From contig NZ_JBMGJC010000001.1 of NCBI RefSeq assembly GCF_048984525.1, positions 372,001-436,000 of the forward strand: a stretch of 64,000 nucleotides of DNA. The letters are read 5' to 3'. Position 1 is the stretch's first letter, and each line of letters starts with the position of its first letter. The translations under genes were made by a program, and so were the position numbers. The notes below the pieces were generated by a model that was not told the DNA's origin, searched no databases, and worked only from the letters and a program-made list of their open reading frames with translations. Source of the DNA: Syntrophopropionicum propionicicum_A. Lineage in GTDB: Bacteria > Bacillota > Desulfotomaculia > Desulfotomaculales > Pelotomaculaceae. Positions 33,040-42,042 of this stretch are shown piece after piece.

Positions 33040-34953
33040 TTATTTGTTATCCGATACTATTTTTAGCCTTCTGGAGCGGTTTATGTGTACCATTTTACTC
33101 AACACCGCCCTGACTACATGCTCTACCGAGAGGCCGTACCTGGCTCTCAGCAGAGAAGGGCTGCCGTGCTCCACAAAGACGTCAGGTATGCCGAAACACT
33201 GCACCCTGACGTCCTTCAGGCCCCTGGCGGACAGCAGTTCAAGCACCGCGCTGCCGAAGCCGCCCTGCAGGACATGCTCCTCCAGGACAAACAGCATATT
33301 GGTCTGCCTGGCGTAATGAAGGATGCATTCTTCGTCAAGGGGTTTGACAAACCTCGCGTTGATTACAGCTGCTTTAATACCCCTGCCCTCCAGGACGCCC
33401 GCCGCGTCCTCCGCCAGGCGGACAGTGCTGCCTACCGCCAGCAGCGCGGCATGAGGGCCTTTTTTCAGTATTTCAGCCCTGCCGATGGGGATAATTTTTA
33501 AATCTTCATCCAGCACGCAGCCTGTCCCCGCCCCACGCGGGTAGCGCACAGACGCGGGGCCGGGGTGTTTCACCGCGGTTGCCAGCATGTGCTGCAGTTC
33601 GTTTTCATCTTTAGGGGCCATTACCACCATGTTTGGAATTGGCCTTAAGTAGGCAAAATCAAAGAGGCCGTTATGTGTGGCGCCGTCTTCTCCCACAATG
33701 CCCGCCCGGTCTATGGCAAAGGTCACCGGGAGTTTCTGAAGGCATACGTCATGCAGTATCTGGTCGTACGCGCGCTGTAAAAATGTAGAGTAAATAGCCA
33801 CGACAGGGCGATACCCCCCGGCAGCCATACCGGCAGCCATAGTGACGGCGTGCTGCTCGGCAATGCCCACGTCGAAAAAACGATTGGGATACAGCCTGGC
33901 AAAATTGGTGAGACCTGTGCCGCTGGCCATGGCCGCGGTTATCGCTATCACGCGGTCGTCCTTACGTGCCAGCTTGATCATTGACCGGCCAAAGATATCC
34001 GTGTAGGAGGGGATACTGCTTCTCTTAATAACTTCCCCGCTGGCCAGGTCAAACGGACCCACACCGTGAAAACGCCCGGGGTTGTTTTCAGCCGGTTTAT
34101 AACCCTTGCCTTTTTTAGTTAAAACATGGACCAGCACCGGCCCCTTCATAACCTTGGCGCGCTGCAGGACACCGGCTACCTGCTTGATGTCGTGTCCGTC
34201 AACCGGGCCGAGGTAAATAAATCCCATCTCCTCAAAAATCATACCGGGTACCACCAGGTATTTCAAACTGTCCCTGAGCCTTAAACCAAGGCGGAGCAAA
34301 GCCGAACCTACAGGGATCTTGCGCATCAGCTGTTCCAGCTCTTCTTTACCCCTGGTATACATGGGATCAGTCCTCAGCCTGGCCAGGTACCCGGACATGG
34401 CGCCGACATTTTGGGCTATAGACATCTCGTTATCATTTAGTACCACGATCAGGTCTTTTTTCAGGTGCCCGGCGTTGTTTAGCGCCTCAAAAGCCATACC
34501 GCCGGTCATTGCCCCGTCGCCAATAACCGCCGCAATTTTATATTTTTCACCCTTCAGGTCCCGCGCCACAGCCAGACCAAGCGCGGCCGATATAGAAGTA
34601 CTGCTGTGTCCCGTGCCAAAAACGTCGTGACTGCTTTCCGCGGGGCGCAAAAAACCGCTGATACCCCTGTGCTGGCGCAGTGTGGTGAATTCTTCCCGCC
34701 GCCCGGTGATTATTTTATGGGCGTAGCTCTGGTGGCCCACGTCCCAGATAATCTTGTCCGGGGGTGCATTAAGGGCTTTATAAAGGCCCAGGGTAAGTTC
34801 AACCACGCCTAAACTGGGCGCCAGGTGTCCTCCGTTCCTGGACACTGTTTCGATAATCAACCGGCGGATTTCACCGGCCAGCTCGCTAAGCTGCGGATAA
34901 CTGAGACCGTGTATGTCATCCGGAGAGTTTATTTGCTTTAAAAGGCCCTTCAT
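33040..34953 (-). CDS. dxs: 1-deoxy-D-xylulose-5-phosphate synthase
   Basis: Dxs condenses pyruvate and glyceraldehyde-3-phosphate, the first step of the MEP isoprenoid pathway, using TPP. The 637-residue chain has the early HLAPSLGVVELT block, the TPP motif GDGAMTGGMAFEALNN...LNDNEMSI, and the transketolase pyrimidine domain (DVGIAEQHAVTMAAG). It lies 3 bases downstream of the OLE-associated membrane gene and in the same cluster as ispA. Confidence 0.97.
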   Translation of the reverse strand: MKGLLKQINSPDDIHGLSYPQLSELAGEIRRLIIETVSRNGGHLAPSLGVVELTLGLYKALNAPPDKIIWDVGHQSYAHKIITGRREEFTTLRQHRGISGFLRPAESSHDVFGTGHSSTSISAALGLAVARDLKGEKYKIAAVIGDGAMTGGMAFEALNNAGHLKKDLIVVLNDNEMSIAQNVGAMSGYLARLRTDPMYTRGKEELEQLMRKIPVGSALLRLGLRLRDSLKYLVVPGMIFEEMGFIYLGPVDGHDIKQVAGVLQRAKVMKGPVLVHVLTKKGKGYKPAENNPGRFHGVGPFDLASGEVIKRSSIPSYTDIFGRSMIKLARKDDRVIAITAAMASGTGLTNFARLYPNRFFDVGIAEQHAVTMAAGMAAGGYRPVVAIYSTFLQRAYDQILHDVCLQKLPVTFAIDRAGIVGEDGATHNGLFDFAYLRPIPNMVVMAPKDENELQHMLATAVKHPGPASVRYPRGAGTGCVLDEDLKIIPIGRAEILKKGPHAALLAVGSTVRLAEDAAGVLEGRGIKAAVINARFVKPLDEECILHYARQTNMLFVLEEHVLQGGFGSAVLELLSARGLKDVRVQCFGIPDVFVEHGSPSLLRARYGLSVEHVVRAVLSKMVHINRSRRLKIVSDNK

Positions 34954-34956
34954 TTG

Positions 34957-35553
34957 TTATTCACCCCTCTTGTTCCTGGGCGCGCGGGTTTTTCTGAAAG
35001 GACTGTAACCGGTTGTTTCTTCCACCTTGGCCAGGATCCTGCCCACCAAAAAGATCACGTCGTCGGGGTGGGTCAGGGCGATTTTTTTGGAAAATGCTTT
35101 GCCGGAAACAATCATTGCGGCAATTAAAGCAGTGACCAGGATATTCAGCCAGAACTGGCTTATAGCGGGCCCAAACTTAACTATCTGCACGACGATGGAT
35201 ATCCCCAGCGCGCCTCCTACAGTCGTGGTTATATCGCTCAACATGTCGTTGGTTAAGTTTGCGACTTTATCAGCGTTCTTGATTAGCTGGAGGCCATGGG
35301 GCGCCCCCCTGATCCGTTTGGCGGATTTCGCGTTGAAAGGGACGTGGGAAGCCGCGGTAACTGCCGTACCCACAATATCCGCCGCGATATTTATTAAGAT
35401 AATAATAAACAAAAAGACAAGAGATAAGATAATGCTGTTTAATCTTGAGGTAAAAAACTCAGAAAGATAGGTAAAGGCAATTGCTAAAAAAAATGAGCTG
35501 AGCCCAACCAAAACGATATATCTACCTGATACGGTAGATTTATTATTGCCCAA
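34957..35553 (-). CDS. oapA: OLE RNA-associated membrane protein OapA-like
   Basis: This 198-residue membrane protein has hydrophobic segments near residues 10-30, 38-62, 113-130 and 135-152 and a conserved soluble stretch (SHVPFNAKSAKRIRGAPHGL, KNADKVANLTNDMLSDI) with a distant resemblance to the DUF21/CNNM transporter domain. The gene immediately follows the OLE RNA and precedes dxs, the position of the OapA gene in other OLE-containing Firmicutes; OapA binds OLE RNA at the membrane. The TTG at 35553 with GGGGTGA 5 bases upstream is preferred over the TTG at 35577. Confidence 0.85.
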   Translation of the reverse strand: MGNNKSTVSGRYIVLVGLSSFFLAIAFTYLSEFFTSRLNSIILSLVFLFIIILINIAADIVGTAVTAASHVPFNAKSAKRIRGAPHGLQLIKNADKVANLTNDMLSDITTTVGGALGISIVVQIVKFGPAISQFWLNILVTALIAAMIVSGKAFSKKIALTHPDDVIFLVGRILAKVEETTGYSPFRKTRAPRNKRGE

Positions 35554-35599
35554 AAATTTCACCCCATACTGCGGCAATATACACAGTTATAATAAACGG

Positions 35600-36175
35600 T
35601 ATATGTAATGATAAATGACAGCAGACCGGGTAAATATTGTGGCTTAGGTCTAGCAGGTTTTCCCAAACAGCTGCCGGCTGTCGCCAGACCGGCGGTTTCC
35701 CTTTAAAGCTGTTCCCGGCCGTCACCGGTTGCGGGGCTAGATTACCACTTAGTCCACACTGCAATCCCCGGCCTGCCCTGGAATCCCGGACAGCCTAGGA
35801 GTTTTCCCCGGCAGACTCCCCTCTTCTAGCCTCTTTTGCAGGAAAGGTTTCAATCAACAAATGCCAATCATGGGCCCATGGCCGGCTTTTGCACATAAGA
35901 AATCCACCCAACCCACTCAAGGCAGGCTACACTGCACGCAGCGGTAACCACATGCAGGTTTAACCCCAAGCCATAGTTGACCACCCCAAAGAATGGCTGC
36001 CCACGAACTTGGGTCTCCACGGAAGCGGGGTCAACGCCCGCATGCCATTGCGGGTCGCCCCACGACCTTAACTCCCAGTACCAGCCCCCAACTGGGCGTC
36101 GTAAGCCAGCACCAGGAACTTCATCGATATGCCCTTGACGGATTTTTAGGCCCGCCTTCAAAAAGGATTGTCTGA
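35600..36175 (-). ncRNA. ole: OLE RNA (ornate, large, extremophilic RNA)
   Basis: A 765-base gene-free but GC-rich interval lies between ispA and the oapA-like gene, the known OLE locus. The minus strand is dense in helix-forming G/C runs (GGGGCGACCCGC, GCAATGGCATGCGGGCG, GGTGGTCAACTATGGCTTGG, CCATGGGCCCATG). Its length of about 580 bases fits the roughly 600-nucleotide OLE RNA. OLE RNA forms a membrane-associated ribonucleoprotein with OapA and other partners, linked to stress and Mg2+ homeostasis. Ends are estimated from the surrounding AT-rich DNA. The call rests on locus architecture plus structured-RNA character; a covariance-model search would confirm it. Confidence 0.85.
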
Positions 36176-36342
36176 CTAGGATACTGCGTCATTTATCGAA
36201 AAAAACTTTTTACGATCTTAAATTATAGCAAAACAAAGATCCGCTTTCAAACACCGCCTGGACTAATATACAATCACCACGATTGATATTAAGGTTATTA
36301 ATAATAATTTATCAGGCATGGTTTGTAAAGCTGGCTCATTGT

Positions 36343-37224
36343 CTAGAAATCTCGCTTAATCACGTACTCAACAAGCAGCCTTAAAAAATCAGCCTCTTTG
36401 CCGAATGGCGAAAGCGCTTCTTTTGCGCTTTCCACCGCGGAGCGGGCTTTTTCTTTCGACTTCTCCAGGCCGAACAGGGCCGGGTAAGTGGCTTTCTTGT
36501 TTCTTATGTCGCTGCCGACAGGTTTTCCCAGCTTTTTCTCATCGCCTTCAACATCAAGGATGTCGTCCTTGATTTGAAAGGCCAGGCCCATATATTCCGC
36601 GTATTCAGTAAGTTGCGCGAGCGCTTCCGCACCGGCGCCGGCCAGGATGGCCCCCGTCCGCACCGAAACCCTGTACAGGGCGCCTGTCTTATTGCGGTGG
36701 ATATATTCCAGCGTAGCCGCGTCAATATCCTCCCCCGTCGAAAAAGTATCCACCACCTGGCCGCCGATTAATCCAACTGTGCCGGCGCCCGCCGCCACTT
36801 CATGGATTACTCTCACGACATCTGCCGGGTTGGCAGCATTGCATTCCGCCAGCAGCTTAAAAGCCAGGGTAAGCAGCGCGTCGCCCGCCAAAAGGGCCAT
36901 GGCTTCCCCGTACACCTTGTGGTTGGTCGGCTTGCCCCGGCGGAAATCATCGTTGTCCATGGCCGGCAGGTCGTCATGTATAAGGGAATAAGCATGTATC
37001 AGCTCAACTGCGCAGGCGGCGGGCATAACGTCCCCGGGAGCCCCCCCGGCTACCTCTGCGGAGGCAATAACCAGGGCCGGCCTGAGCCTTTTCCCCCCTC
37101 CCAGCACACTGTAGCGCATGGCCTGGTGGATCAGGGGTGGATAGGTGTCGGGTGAAGGCAGAAAACGCTCCAGGGCTTCGTCCACCAAAACGGCCTTTTT
37201 CTTTAGTTCCTCTTTAAACTCCAC
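36343..37224 (-). CDS. ispA: Farnesyl/geranyl diphosphate synthase (polyprenyl synthetase)
   Basis: This 293-residue prenyltransferase adds isopentenyl diphosphate units to dimethylallyl or geranyl diphosphate. First aspartate-rich motif: IHDDLPAMDND; second: FQIKDDILDVEGD; also GGGKRLRPALV. The GTG at 37224 has a GGAAGGAAA site and overlaps the xseB stop by 11 bases, implying coupling. Clustered with OLE RNA and dxs. Confidence 0.93.
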   Translation of the reverse strand: MEFKEELKKKAVLVDEALERFLPSPDTYPPLIHQAMRYSVLGGGKRLRPALVIASAEVAGGAPGDVMPAACAVELIHAYSLIHDDLPAMDNDDFRRGKPTNHKVYGEAMALLAGDALLTLAFKLLAECNAANPADVVRVIHEVAAGAGTVGLIGGQVVDTFSTGEDIDAATLEYIHRNKTGALYRVSVRTGAILAGAGAEALAQLTEYAEYMGLAFQIKDDILDVEGDEKKLGKPVGSDIRNKKATYPALFGLEKSKEKARSAVESAKEALSPFGKEADFLRLLVEYVIKRDF

Positions 37225-37483
37225 AGCTGTTTCCTTCCCCGGCGGCAGGCATCGTATCAATATCTTTTAAGGATAACGAGCCGGCGTCATCCCTGGTAAG
37301 GATTGCGATACGCTGCTCGGCAGCTTCGAGATTCCGGCTGCATACGCGGGATAGCTCAATACCCTCGGCAAACAGTTCCAATGCTTTCTCCAGGGAAAGA
37401 CCGCCGCCTTCCAGCTCCCGCACAACTGCCTCCAACCGTGAAATAGCTTCTTCGAAGCTGGGGACTTTACCCTCTTCAGCCAT
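37214..37483 (-). CDS. xseB: Exodeoxyribonuclease VII small subunit
   Basis: This 89-residue helical subunit partners XseA in single-strand-specific exonuclease VII. It shows the family pattern SFEEAISRLEAVVRELEGGG, LSLEKALELFAEGIELSR. The ATG at 37483 has GGAGGG upstream; a longer frame to 37591 adds repeat-derived residues. xseA lies 1.9 kb upstream, with folD, fchA and a repeat block between. Confidence 0.92.
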   Translation of the reverse strand: MAEEGKVPSFEEAISRLEAVVRELEGGGLSLEKALELFAEGIELSRVCSRNLEAAEQRIAILTRDDAGSLSLKDIDTMPAAGEGNSCGV

Positions 37484-37565
37484 AACAGGCGCCCTCCGCA
37501 ATAAAATTATTGACTTCATTATATCTAAAAGCAATGATGTTTTAAATACAAAATGTGGCATTTTA

Positions 37566-37690
37566 GTTATGGGACGTGGGTCGTGAGTCATTTGAGTCGT
37601 GAGTCGTGAGTATATCCTGCATTCTCACGTCTTACGTCTCATTTCACACGTCGCACGTCGCACGTCTCTTTACGTCTCACGTCTCACTCA
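37566..37690. repeat. 7-mer inverted-arm element (family C)
   Basis: The left arm is GGGACGTGGGTCGTGAGT-like units, the centre GAGTATATCCTGCATT, the right arm repeated CACGTCTC/ACGTCGC units. The same centre sequence occurs in the element at 46151-46335. Confidence 0.75.
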
Positions 37691-37805
37691 TGATTTAAAC
37701 AGATTAACAGGGTTTCATTAGTAAAAAATATTATATTACTTTAAAAAAGATTATTTAAATTTTGTAGATCCTTATAATCTTGTAAATCTTGTGATATATA
37801 TTTTA
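37691..37805. repeat. AT-rich element with inverted ends (family D), short copy
   Basis: The left end ATGATTTAAACAGATTAACA and right end AATCTTGTAAATCTTGTGAT match the 32799-32980 element, but the interior is shorter and lacks the TTTACTCC block. With the family C element it fills the xseB-fchA gap. Confidence 0.65.
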
Positions 37806-37808
37806 ACT

Positions 37809-38444
37809 TTAGCCTTTTATCCTTTGACGCACGGCGGCAAGGGCCTGGCCTCTGAGTTCCCCGGCTTCTGCCAGCATTTTTTCTTTTTCCGCCAGGATCC
37901 TGTCAATGTACTCCCGGTCCTTGATCGTCGGTGTATTTATGTCAACATTCAAAAGAGCCCCGTTTAAGGCCGCCTCAGCCATCACAGCGGCAACCCCGGC
38001 GTCACTGACGGCAGCCTTGTTGCCTATCTCGGACAGCCGGCAGGACGCCTGCAGCGCCTGCAGACAGACCCGGGCTATTTCCATGGGGACTTCAGTAGCG
38101 TCTTTAAGGGCTTTCTGGACTGCGGCTTCCCGCGCCTCCTTCTCTTCTTCCGATGCCCTGGGCATGCGGTAGGCCGACATCAATCTATTGAAAACTTTTA
38201 TATCGTCCTCAGTCAGTTCCACCAACCTGTCGATTAACTTTTCGGCTGCATCAAGAAAGTTTTTAACCTCGGGCTCGACATCTTTATATTTTTCTTTGCC
38301 AATGGTCAGGTTGCAGACCATCGCGGCCATGGACAGGCCGAGGACCGCCGCGATCGCGGAAATACTGCCGCCGCCGGGGGTCGGAGATTTTGAAGATGAG
38401 AGCTCGATTACTTCACGCAGACTTTTATCATAAAGCGTACTCAC
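37809..38444 (-). CDS. fchA: Formiminotransferase-cyclodeaminase family protein (methenyl-THF cyclohydrolase FchA type)
   Basis: This 211-residue helical protein of the cyclodeaminase family opens VSTLYDKSLREVIE and has the SPTPGGGSISAIAAVLG loop. In acetogens and related clostridia FchA hydrolyses 5,10-methenyl-THF in one-carbon metabolism. The GTG at 38444 lies one base after the folD stop with AGGCGGG upstream, so it is coupled to folD, which makes its substrate. Confidence 0.88.
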   Translation of the reverse strand: MSTLYDKSLREVIELSSSKSPTPGGGSISAIAAVLGLSMAAMVCNLTIGKEKYKDVEPEVKNFLDAAEKLIDRLVELTEDDIKVFNRLMSAYRMPRASEEEKEAREAAVQKALKDATEVPMEIARVCLQALQASCRLSEIGNKAAVSDAGVAAVMAEAALNGALLNVDINTPTIKDREYIDRILAEKEKMLAEAGELRGQALAAVRQRIKG

Positions 38445-38445
38445 T

Positions 38446-39312
38446 TTATTTCCCGCCTTTAATTTCATTTTGCTGTAACTTGATCGCTTTAAGCACATTT
38501 TTCAGGATCAGAGAGGTGGTAATGCTGCCTACACCGCCTGGAACCGGCGAGATTGCCCCGGCCACCTTCTCCACGTTGGCAAAGTCAACATCGCCGCAGA
38601 TGCCCCCTCCTTCAATGCTGTTTATACCCGCGTCGACCACAACGGCGCCGGGTTTAACCATGTCGGCGGTAATCATCCCGGCTTTCCCCACGGCTGAAAT
38701 CAGGATGTCGGCCTGGCGGGTATGGTGGGAAATGTCCCTGGTCCGGGTGTGGCAGACAGTTAACGTGGCGTTCTGGTTGAGCATCATGAAGATGAGAGGT
38801 TTGCCGACAGTTTCGCCGCGGCCTACCAGGACGGCATGTTTCCCGCTGATTTCAATGCCGTTGCGCACCATTATTTCAATACAGCTCTGCGGGGTGGTGG
38901 GAAAGAGCCCGGCGCCGTTGCTCAGGATGTACCCCCGGTTGACGGGATGGACGCCGTCAACGTCTTTTAGAGGCGAAACCGCGTTCAGCACTTTTTGTTT
39001 ATCCATTCCCGGAGGCAGGGGGAGCTCGATCATGATCCCGTGTATGCTGTCTTCTTCATTAAGCCTGCTGAGAAGGCCAATGACTTCTTCCCCGGATGAT
39101 TTCTCAGACAGTGCGAATAATTCAAATTCAACCCCGGCAACGCCGCAGGATTTTTCAATAGAGCGGGAATATAAAACAGAGGCCGGGTCTTCTCCCACCA
39201 GGACGACGGCCAGCTTGGGCCTGACACCTCTTTCCCGCAGCGCGGCTACTTCGGCTTTCACCTCTTCCCTGATCGATGCCGCGACTTTTTTCCCTTCAAT
39301 AATGGTTGCCAT
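38446..39312 (-). CDS. folD: Methylenetetrahydrofolate dehydrogenase / methenyltetrahydrofolate cyclohydrolase
   Basis: This 288-residue bifunctional enzyme oxidises 5,10-methylene-THF and hydrolyses methenyl-THF. The catalytic Y-x-x-x-K is in YSRSIEKS, the cofactor region is VLVGRGETVGKP, and DVDGVHPVNRG and PVPGGVGSITTSLI are family signatures. It is followed by fchA, so two cyclohydrolases are encoded together. Confidence 0.95.
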   Translation of the reverse strand: MATIIEGKKVAASIREEVKAEVAALRERGVRPKLAVVLVGEDPASVLYSRSIEKSCGVAGVEFELFALSEKSSGEEVIGLLSRLNEEDSIHGIMIELPLPPGMDKQKVLNAVSPLKDVDGVHPVNRGYILSNGAGLFPTTPQSCIEIMVRNGIEISGKHAVLVGRGETVGKPLIFMMLNQNATLTVCHTRTRDISHHTRQADILISAVGKAGMITADMVKPGAVVVDAGINSIEGGGICGDVDFANVEKVAGAISPVPGGVGSITTSLILKNVLKAIKLQQNEIKGGK

Positions 39313-39337
39313 TCTTTATTCCCCTTTTTCTAGCTTT

Positions 39338-40540
39338 TTAACTGCTCCTGCCTTCCACGATACAGTCCAAAATTCCCTTTTGCAGCCGCACGGCCAGCTT
39401 CTCACCAATTTCGACACTGCCGGCCTCGCTGATCACGTGTTTCCCGTCAGGGGTGGTGCAGATGCTGTAACCCCTGGCCAGGGTAGCCAGCGGGCTTAAC
39501 GCCTGCAGCTGCCCTGCCAGTATGGCCAGCCTTTTTTCTTCCCTTCCGGCCAGGCTGGTTATGCCCTGCTTAAGGCGGTGGCACAAAAAATCAAGTGTCT
39601 GCTGCCTGGTCCCGCAGATTACATCCACCGGCCTGGTAAAAACGCGGCCCGCCAGGCAGGCATTGAGCCGCTGCCTGTACCCCGCCGCTTTTTCATTCAA
39701 TGCGCTGCAAAGGCGGCTGTTTAGCGCCTTTATATAGCGATCCATTTCCCTTTTATCAGGCACGGCCATTTCAGCGGCCGCTGATGGTGTAGCGGCCCGC
39801 GCGTCAGCAACAAAGTCAGCAATGGTATAATCGGTTTCATGACCCACCGCGGAGATAACCGGTATATCGGAGTTATATATACTGCGCGCTACAATCTCGG
39901 TATTGAAAGCCCACAGCTCTTCCAGGGAGCCGCCTCCCCGGCCGGTAATAATCACGTCGACACCGCCCCACCTGTTTAATAGCTGGATGCCCCGGGCGAT
40001 GTCCGGAGGAGCGCTTTCACCCTGGACCAGAACGGGTACCAGGATAATCTGCAGCCCGGACCAGCGCCGCCTGATTATTTCCACCATGTCCCTTACCGCC
40101 GCCCCCGTTGGCGAAGTAACTATCCCAATGCGGCGCGGCAGCAGGGGCAGCTTCTTTTTATATTTTTGGTCGAAAAGCCCTTCTGACTGAAGCCTTTCCT
40201 TCAGCTGCTCAAAGGCCAGGTGAAGCGCGCCCGTCCCGTCCGGCTGGATTTCGCCGGCATAAAACTGGTAAGTTCCGTCCCGCTCGTAAACTGAAACGTA
40301 ACCCCGCACTATCACAGCCATGCCGTTGTCAGGGCGAAAGGCCAGAGACCGGCTTTTGGAACGGAACATAACCACCTTCAGGGTGCTGGCGCTGTCTTTC
40401 AAGGTAAAATAAAAATGCCCTGAGGAAGCAGCCTTAAAATTGGATATCTCTCCCTTTACCCAAACATTTGCCAGAAGATAGTCCTTGTCAATTATGTTCT
40501 TGATATGCTGGGTTAATTCCCTTACTGTCAGTATGCGCAT
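39338..40540 (-). CDS. xseA: Exodeoxyribonuclease VII large subunit
   Basis: This 400-residue catalytic subunit has an N-terminal OB-fold (NVWVKGEISNFKAASSGHFYF) and the nuclease domain (PRRIGIVTSPTGAAVRDM, GRGGGSLEELWAFN, AVGHETDYTIADFVAD). The ATG at 40540 follows AGAAGGAGAT by 6 bases and is preferred over 40579. It opens the xseA-folD-fchA stretch. Confidence 0.95.
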   Translation of the reverse strand: MRILTVRELTQHIKNIIDKDYLLANVWVKGEISNFKAASSGHFYFTLKDSASTLKVVMFRSKSRSLAFRPDNGMAVIVRGYVSVYERDGTYQFYAGEIQPDGTGALHLAFEQLKERLQSEGLFDQKYKKKLPLLPRRIGIVTSPTGAAVRDMVEIIRRRWSGLQIILVPVLVQGESAPPDIARGIQLLNRWGGVDVIITGRGGGSLEELWAFNTEIVARSIYNSDIPVISAVGHETDYTIADFVADARAATPSAAAEMAVPDKREMDRYIKALNSRLCSALNEKAAGYRQRLNACLAGRVFTRPVDVICGTRQQTLDFLCHRLKQGITSLAGREEKRLAILAGQLQALSPLATLARGYSICTTPDGKHVISEAGSVEIGEKLAVRLQKGILDCIVEGRSS

Positions 40541-40690
40541 GAAATATCTCCTTCTGGCAGCATAATCCCCGCTTTTCATAAAAATAAACCGGATTTAAGA
40601 CATAATCATTCTATATAAGGATCATAAATCCTCCTGTATTTCCTCACGATATTCCAACCGCTAAATATTTGAGAGTGATAATTTGTGATT

Positions 40691-40726
40691 AAACTTAAAA
40701 ACCACCGTCAGGTGGTTTTTAAGTTT
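40691..40726 (-). terminator. Rho-independent terminator of nusB
   Basis: A 16-base-pair stem (AAACTTAAAAACCACC / GGTGGTTTTTAAGTTT) with a 4-base loop overlaps the nusB stop codon. It can act on both strands. Confidence 0.85.
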
Positions 40727-41147
40727 TAACCTTCTCAGGGCTGTATTCATCAATATTTTCAATTACTTTACCTAGAATACCGTTAATAAATTTGCCCGAG
40801 TCGTCTCCGCCGAATATTTTTCCCACTTCGACAGCTTCGTTTACTGAGACATTGTTCGGGATATTATCGCAAAAAAACACCTCGTAAAGCGCCAGCCGCA
40901 TTATATTCCGGTCCACGTTGGCCATCCGGTTAAGGCTCCAGTCTTTACTGACAGCCGCGATAACACGGTCGATAAATGCCAGATTCTCCAGCACGCCATA
41001 AACGAGTTTCCCGGCAAAATCTTCGCTGCCGGCCATTTTGCCGAATTCTTCATCCATTTGCGCAAACGCTTCCCGGGGGTCGGCGCCGCCCATATCAACT
41101 TGAAAAAGCACCTGGAGCGCCCTTTCCCTGGCCTGTCTCCTGCTCAT
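40719..41147 (-). CDS. nusB: Transcription antitermination factor NusB
   Basis: NusB binds boxA with NusE/S10 in rRNA antitermination. The 142-residue all-helical protein opens SRRQARERALQVLFQVDMGG and has NRMANVDRNIMRLALYEVFF and SVNEAVEVGKIFGGDDSGKFINGIL. It follows the DUF2273-amaP-asp23 group and precedes xseA. Confidence 0.95.
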   Translation of the reverse strand: MSRRQARERALQVLFQVDMGGADPREAFAQMDEEFGKMAGSEDFAGKLVYGVLENLAFIDRVIAAVSKDWSLNRMANVDRNIMRLALYEVFFCDNIPNNVSVNEAVEVGKIFGGDDSGKFINGILGKVIENIDEYSPEKVKT

Positions 41148-41215
41148 TGTACCTCCTGTCGGTCAGCGGCTAGTAATAATACCATCTATGTATTATTACC
41201 CAATAATGCTCGGTT

Positions 41216-41431
41216 TTACTGGCGTTCACCGAAAAATTTCGAGAACATCGTCTTGAAATCAACTTTTTCGTCCAGCCGCTTGCCGATAAAATAGCCGGCC
41301 ACAATGCAGGCCGCGACGAAAAGCGCTTTTAACAGTCCGTATGTAATGGCGAACCAGCCAAAGATAAGTCCCAGCAGGATGCCGATTATTTTTCCAGGGT
41401 GCTTTTCGATAAACTCCTGAAACATTCCCAT
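41216..41431 (-). CDS. DUF2273 family small membrane protein
   Basis: This 71-residue protein has two hydrophobic segments (about 14-32 and 34-50) with the GKIIGILLGLIFGW motif of DUF2273. Such proteins are encoded with Asp23 and AmaP; here it follows amaP by 22 bases. Function is unknown, likely part of the Asp23 envelope-stress system. Confidence 0.85.
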   Translation of the reverse strand: MGMFQEFIEKHPGKIIGILLGLIFGWFAITYGLLKALFVAACIVAGYFIGKRLDEKVDFKTMFSKFFGERQ

Positions 41432-41453
41432 TTACCCAACCCCTTTTATAAGG

Positions 41454-41990
41454 TTATTCAACTCTTGGCTTCGTAACAGAAATGCTCTGTATATGCACTT
41501 CCACGCTGCTTACCTGCAGCCCTGTGATTTCAAACACTTTTTCCTTAATCGTGTTTTGGACTTCAGCCGAAGCGGAGGGCACATTGATATCCGGCGTTAC
41601 CGAAGCCTGTATTTTAAGGCCCACACCCTGGGGGACCTCGATTATCTGCGAGCTGACTTCCCTGACCCCGTGTATCTTACCCGCCACTTTGTTCGACAGG
41701 TCTTCCACAGCGCTGAGAGACAGGTTCACCTGGCCCAGGGCGTTTTCCGCCAGCACCACGTGTTGAGATTTTTTTTGAGGCTTATAAAGGCTGACCCAGA
41801 ACAGCCTGGCCCCGATTAATATCACCACAACCATCACGGGCCAGAATACTTCCGGCCGGCCGGGGTAAAACAAATCCCTCAGCAGGATCAAAGGCGCCGG
41901 CCATCCAAGCATTACAGCGGAAAAAAGGATAAACAACACGGTTATAAATAAGGAATAAACGGCCAGTAAAAAGCGATCAAAAGGATTCAC
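41454..41990 (-). CDS. amaP: Alkaline shock response membrane anchor protein AmaP
   Basis: This 178-residue protein has two N-terminal membrane segments (about 7-30 and 48-67) and a cytoplasmic Asp23-like domain (ALGQVNLSLSAVEDLSNKVA, IKEKVFEITGLQVSSVEVHI). AmaP tethers Asp23 to the membrane. It lies between asp23 and the DUF2273 gene. Confidence 0.88.
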   Translation of the reverse strand: MNPFDRFLLAVYSLFITVLFILFSAVMLGWPAPLILLRDLFYPGRPEVFWPVMVVVILIGARLFWVSLYKPQKKSQHVVLAENALGQVNLSLSAVEDLSNKVAGKIHGVREVSSQIIEVPQGVGLKIQASVTPDINVPSASAEVQNTIKEKVFEITGLQVSSVEVHIQSISVTKPRVE

Positions 41991-42011
41991 CAGGCAGACC
42001 TCCTTAAAAAT

Positions 42012-42031
42012 TAACCCCCTGTCAAGGGGGT
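42012..42031 (-). terminator. GC-rich hairpin between asp23 and amaP
   Basis: ACCCCCT / AGGGGGT with a short loop, followed on the minus strand by TAATTTTT. It may partly terminate the asp23 transcript before amaP. Confidence 0.5.
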
Positions 42032-42042
42032 CGATTCCGGCA

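Noticed and set aside
35868..36161. 97-residue minus frame and a 60-residue plus frame at 35993-36175
   Set aside because: They lie within the OLE RNA interval and have no ribosome binding site or family resemblance.
37566..37690. Possible CRISPR array from the repeated ACGTCTC words
   Set aside because: Units are about 7 bases, degenerate and without regular spacers, and no cas genes are present.
38390..39499. 369-residue open frame on plus
   Set aside because: Antisense to folD and parts of fchA and xseA; shadow composition.
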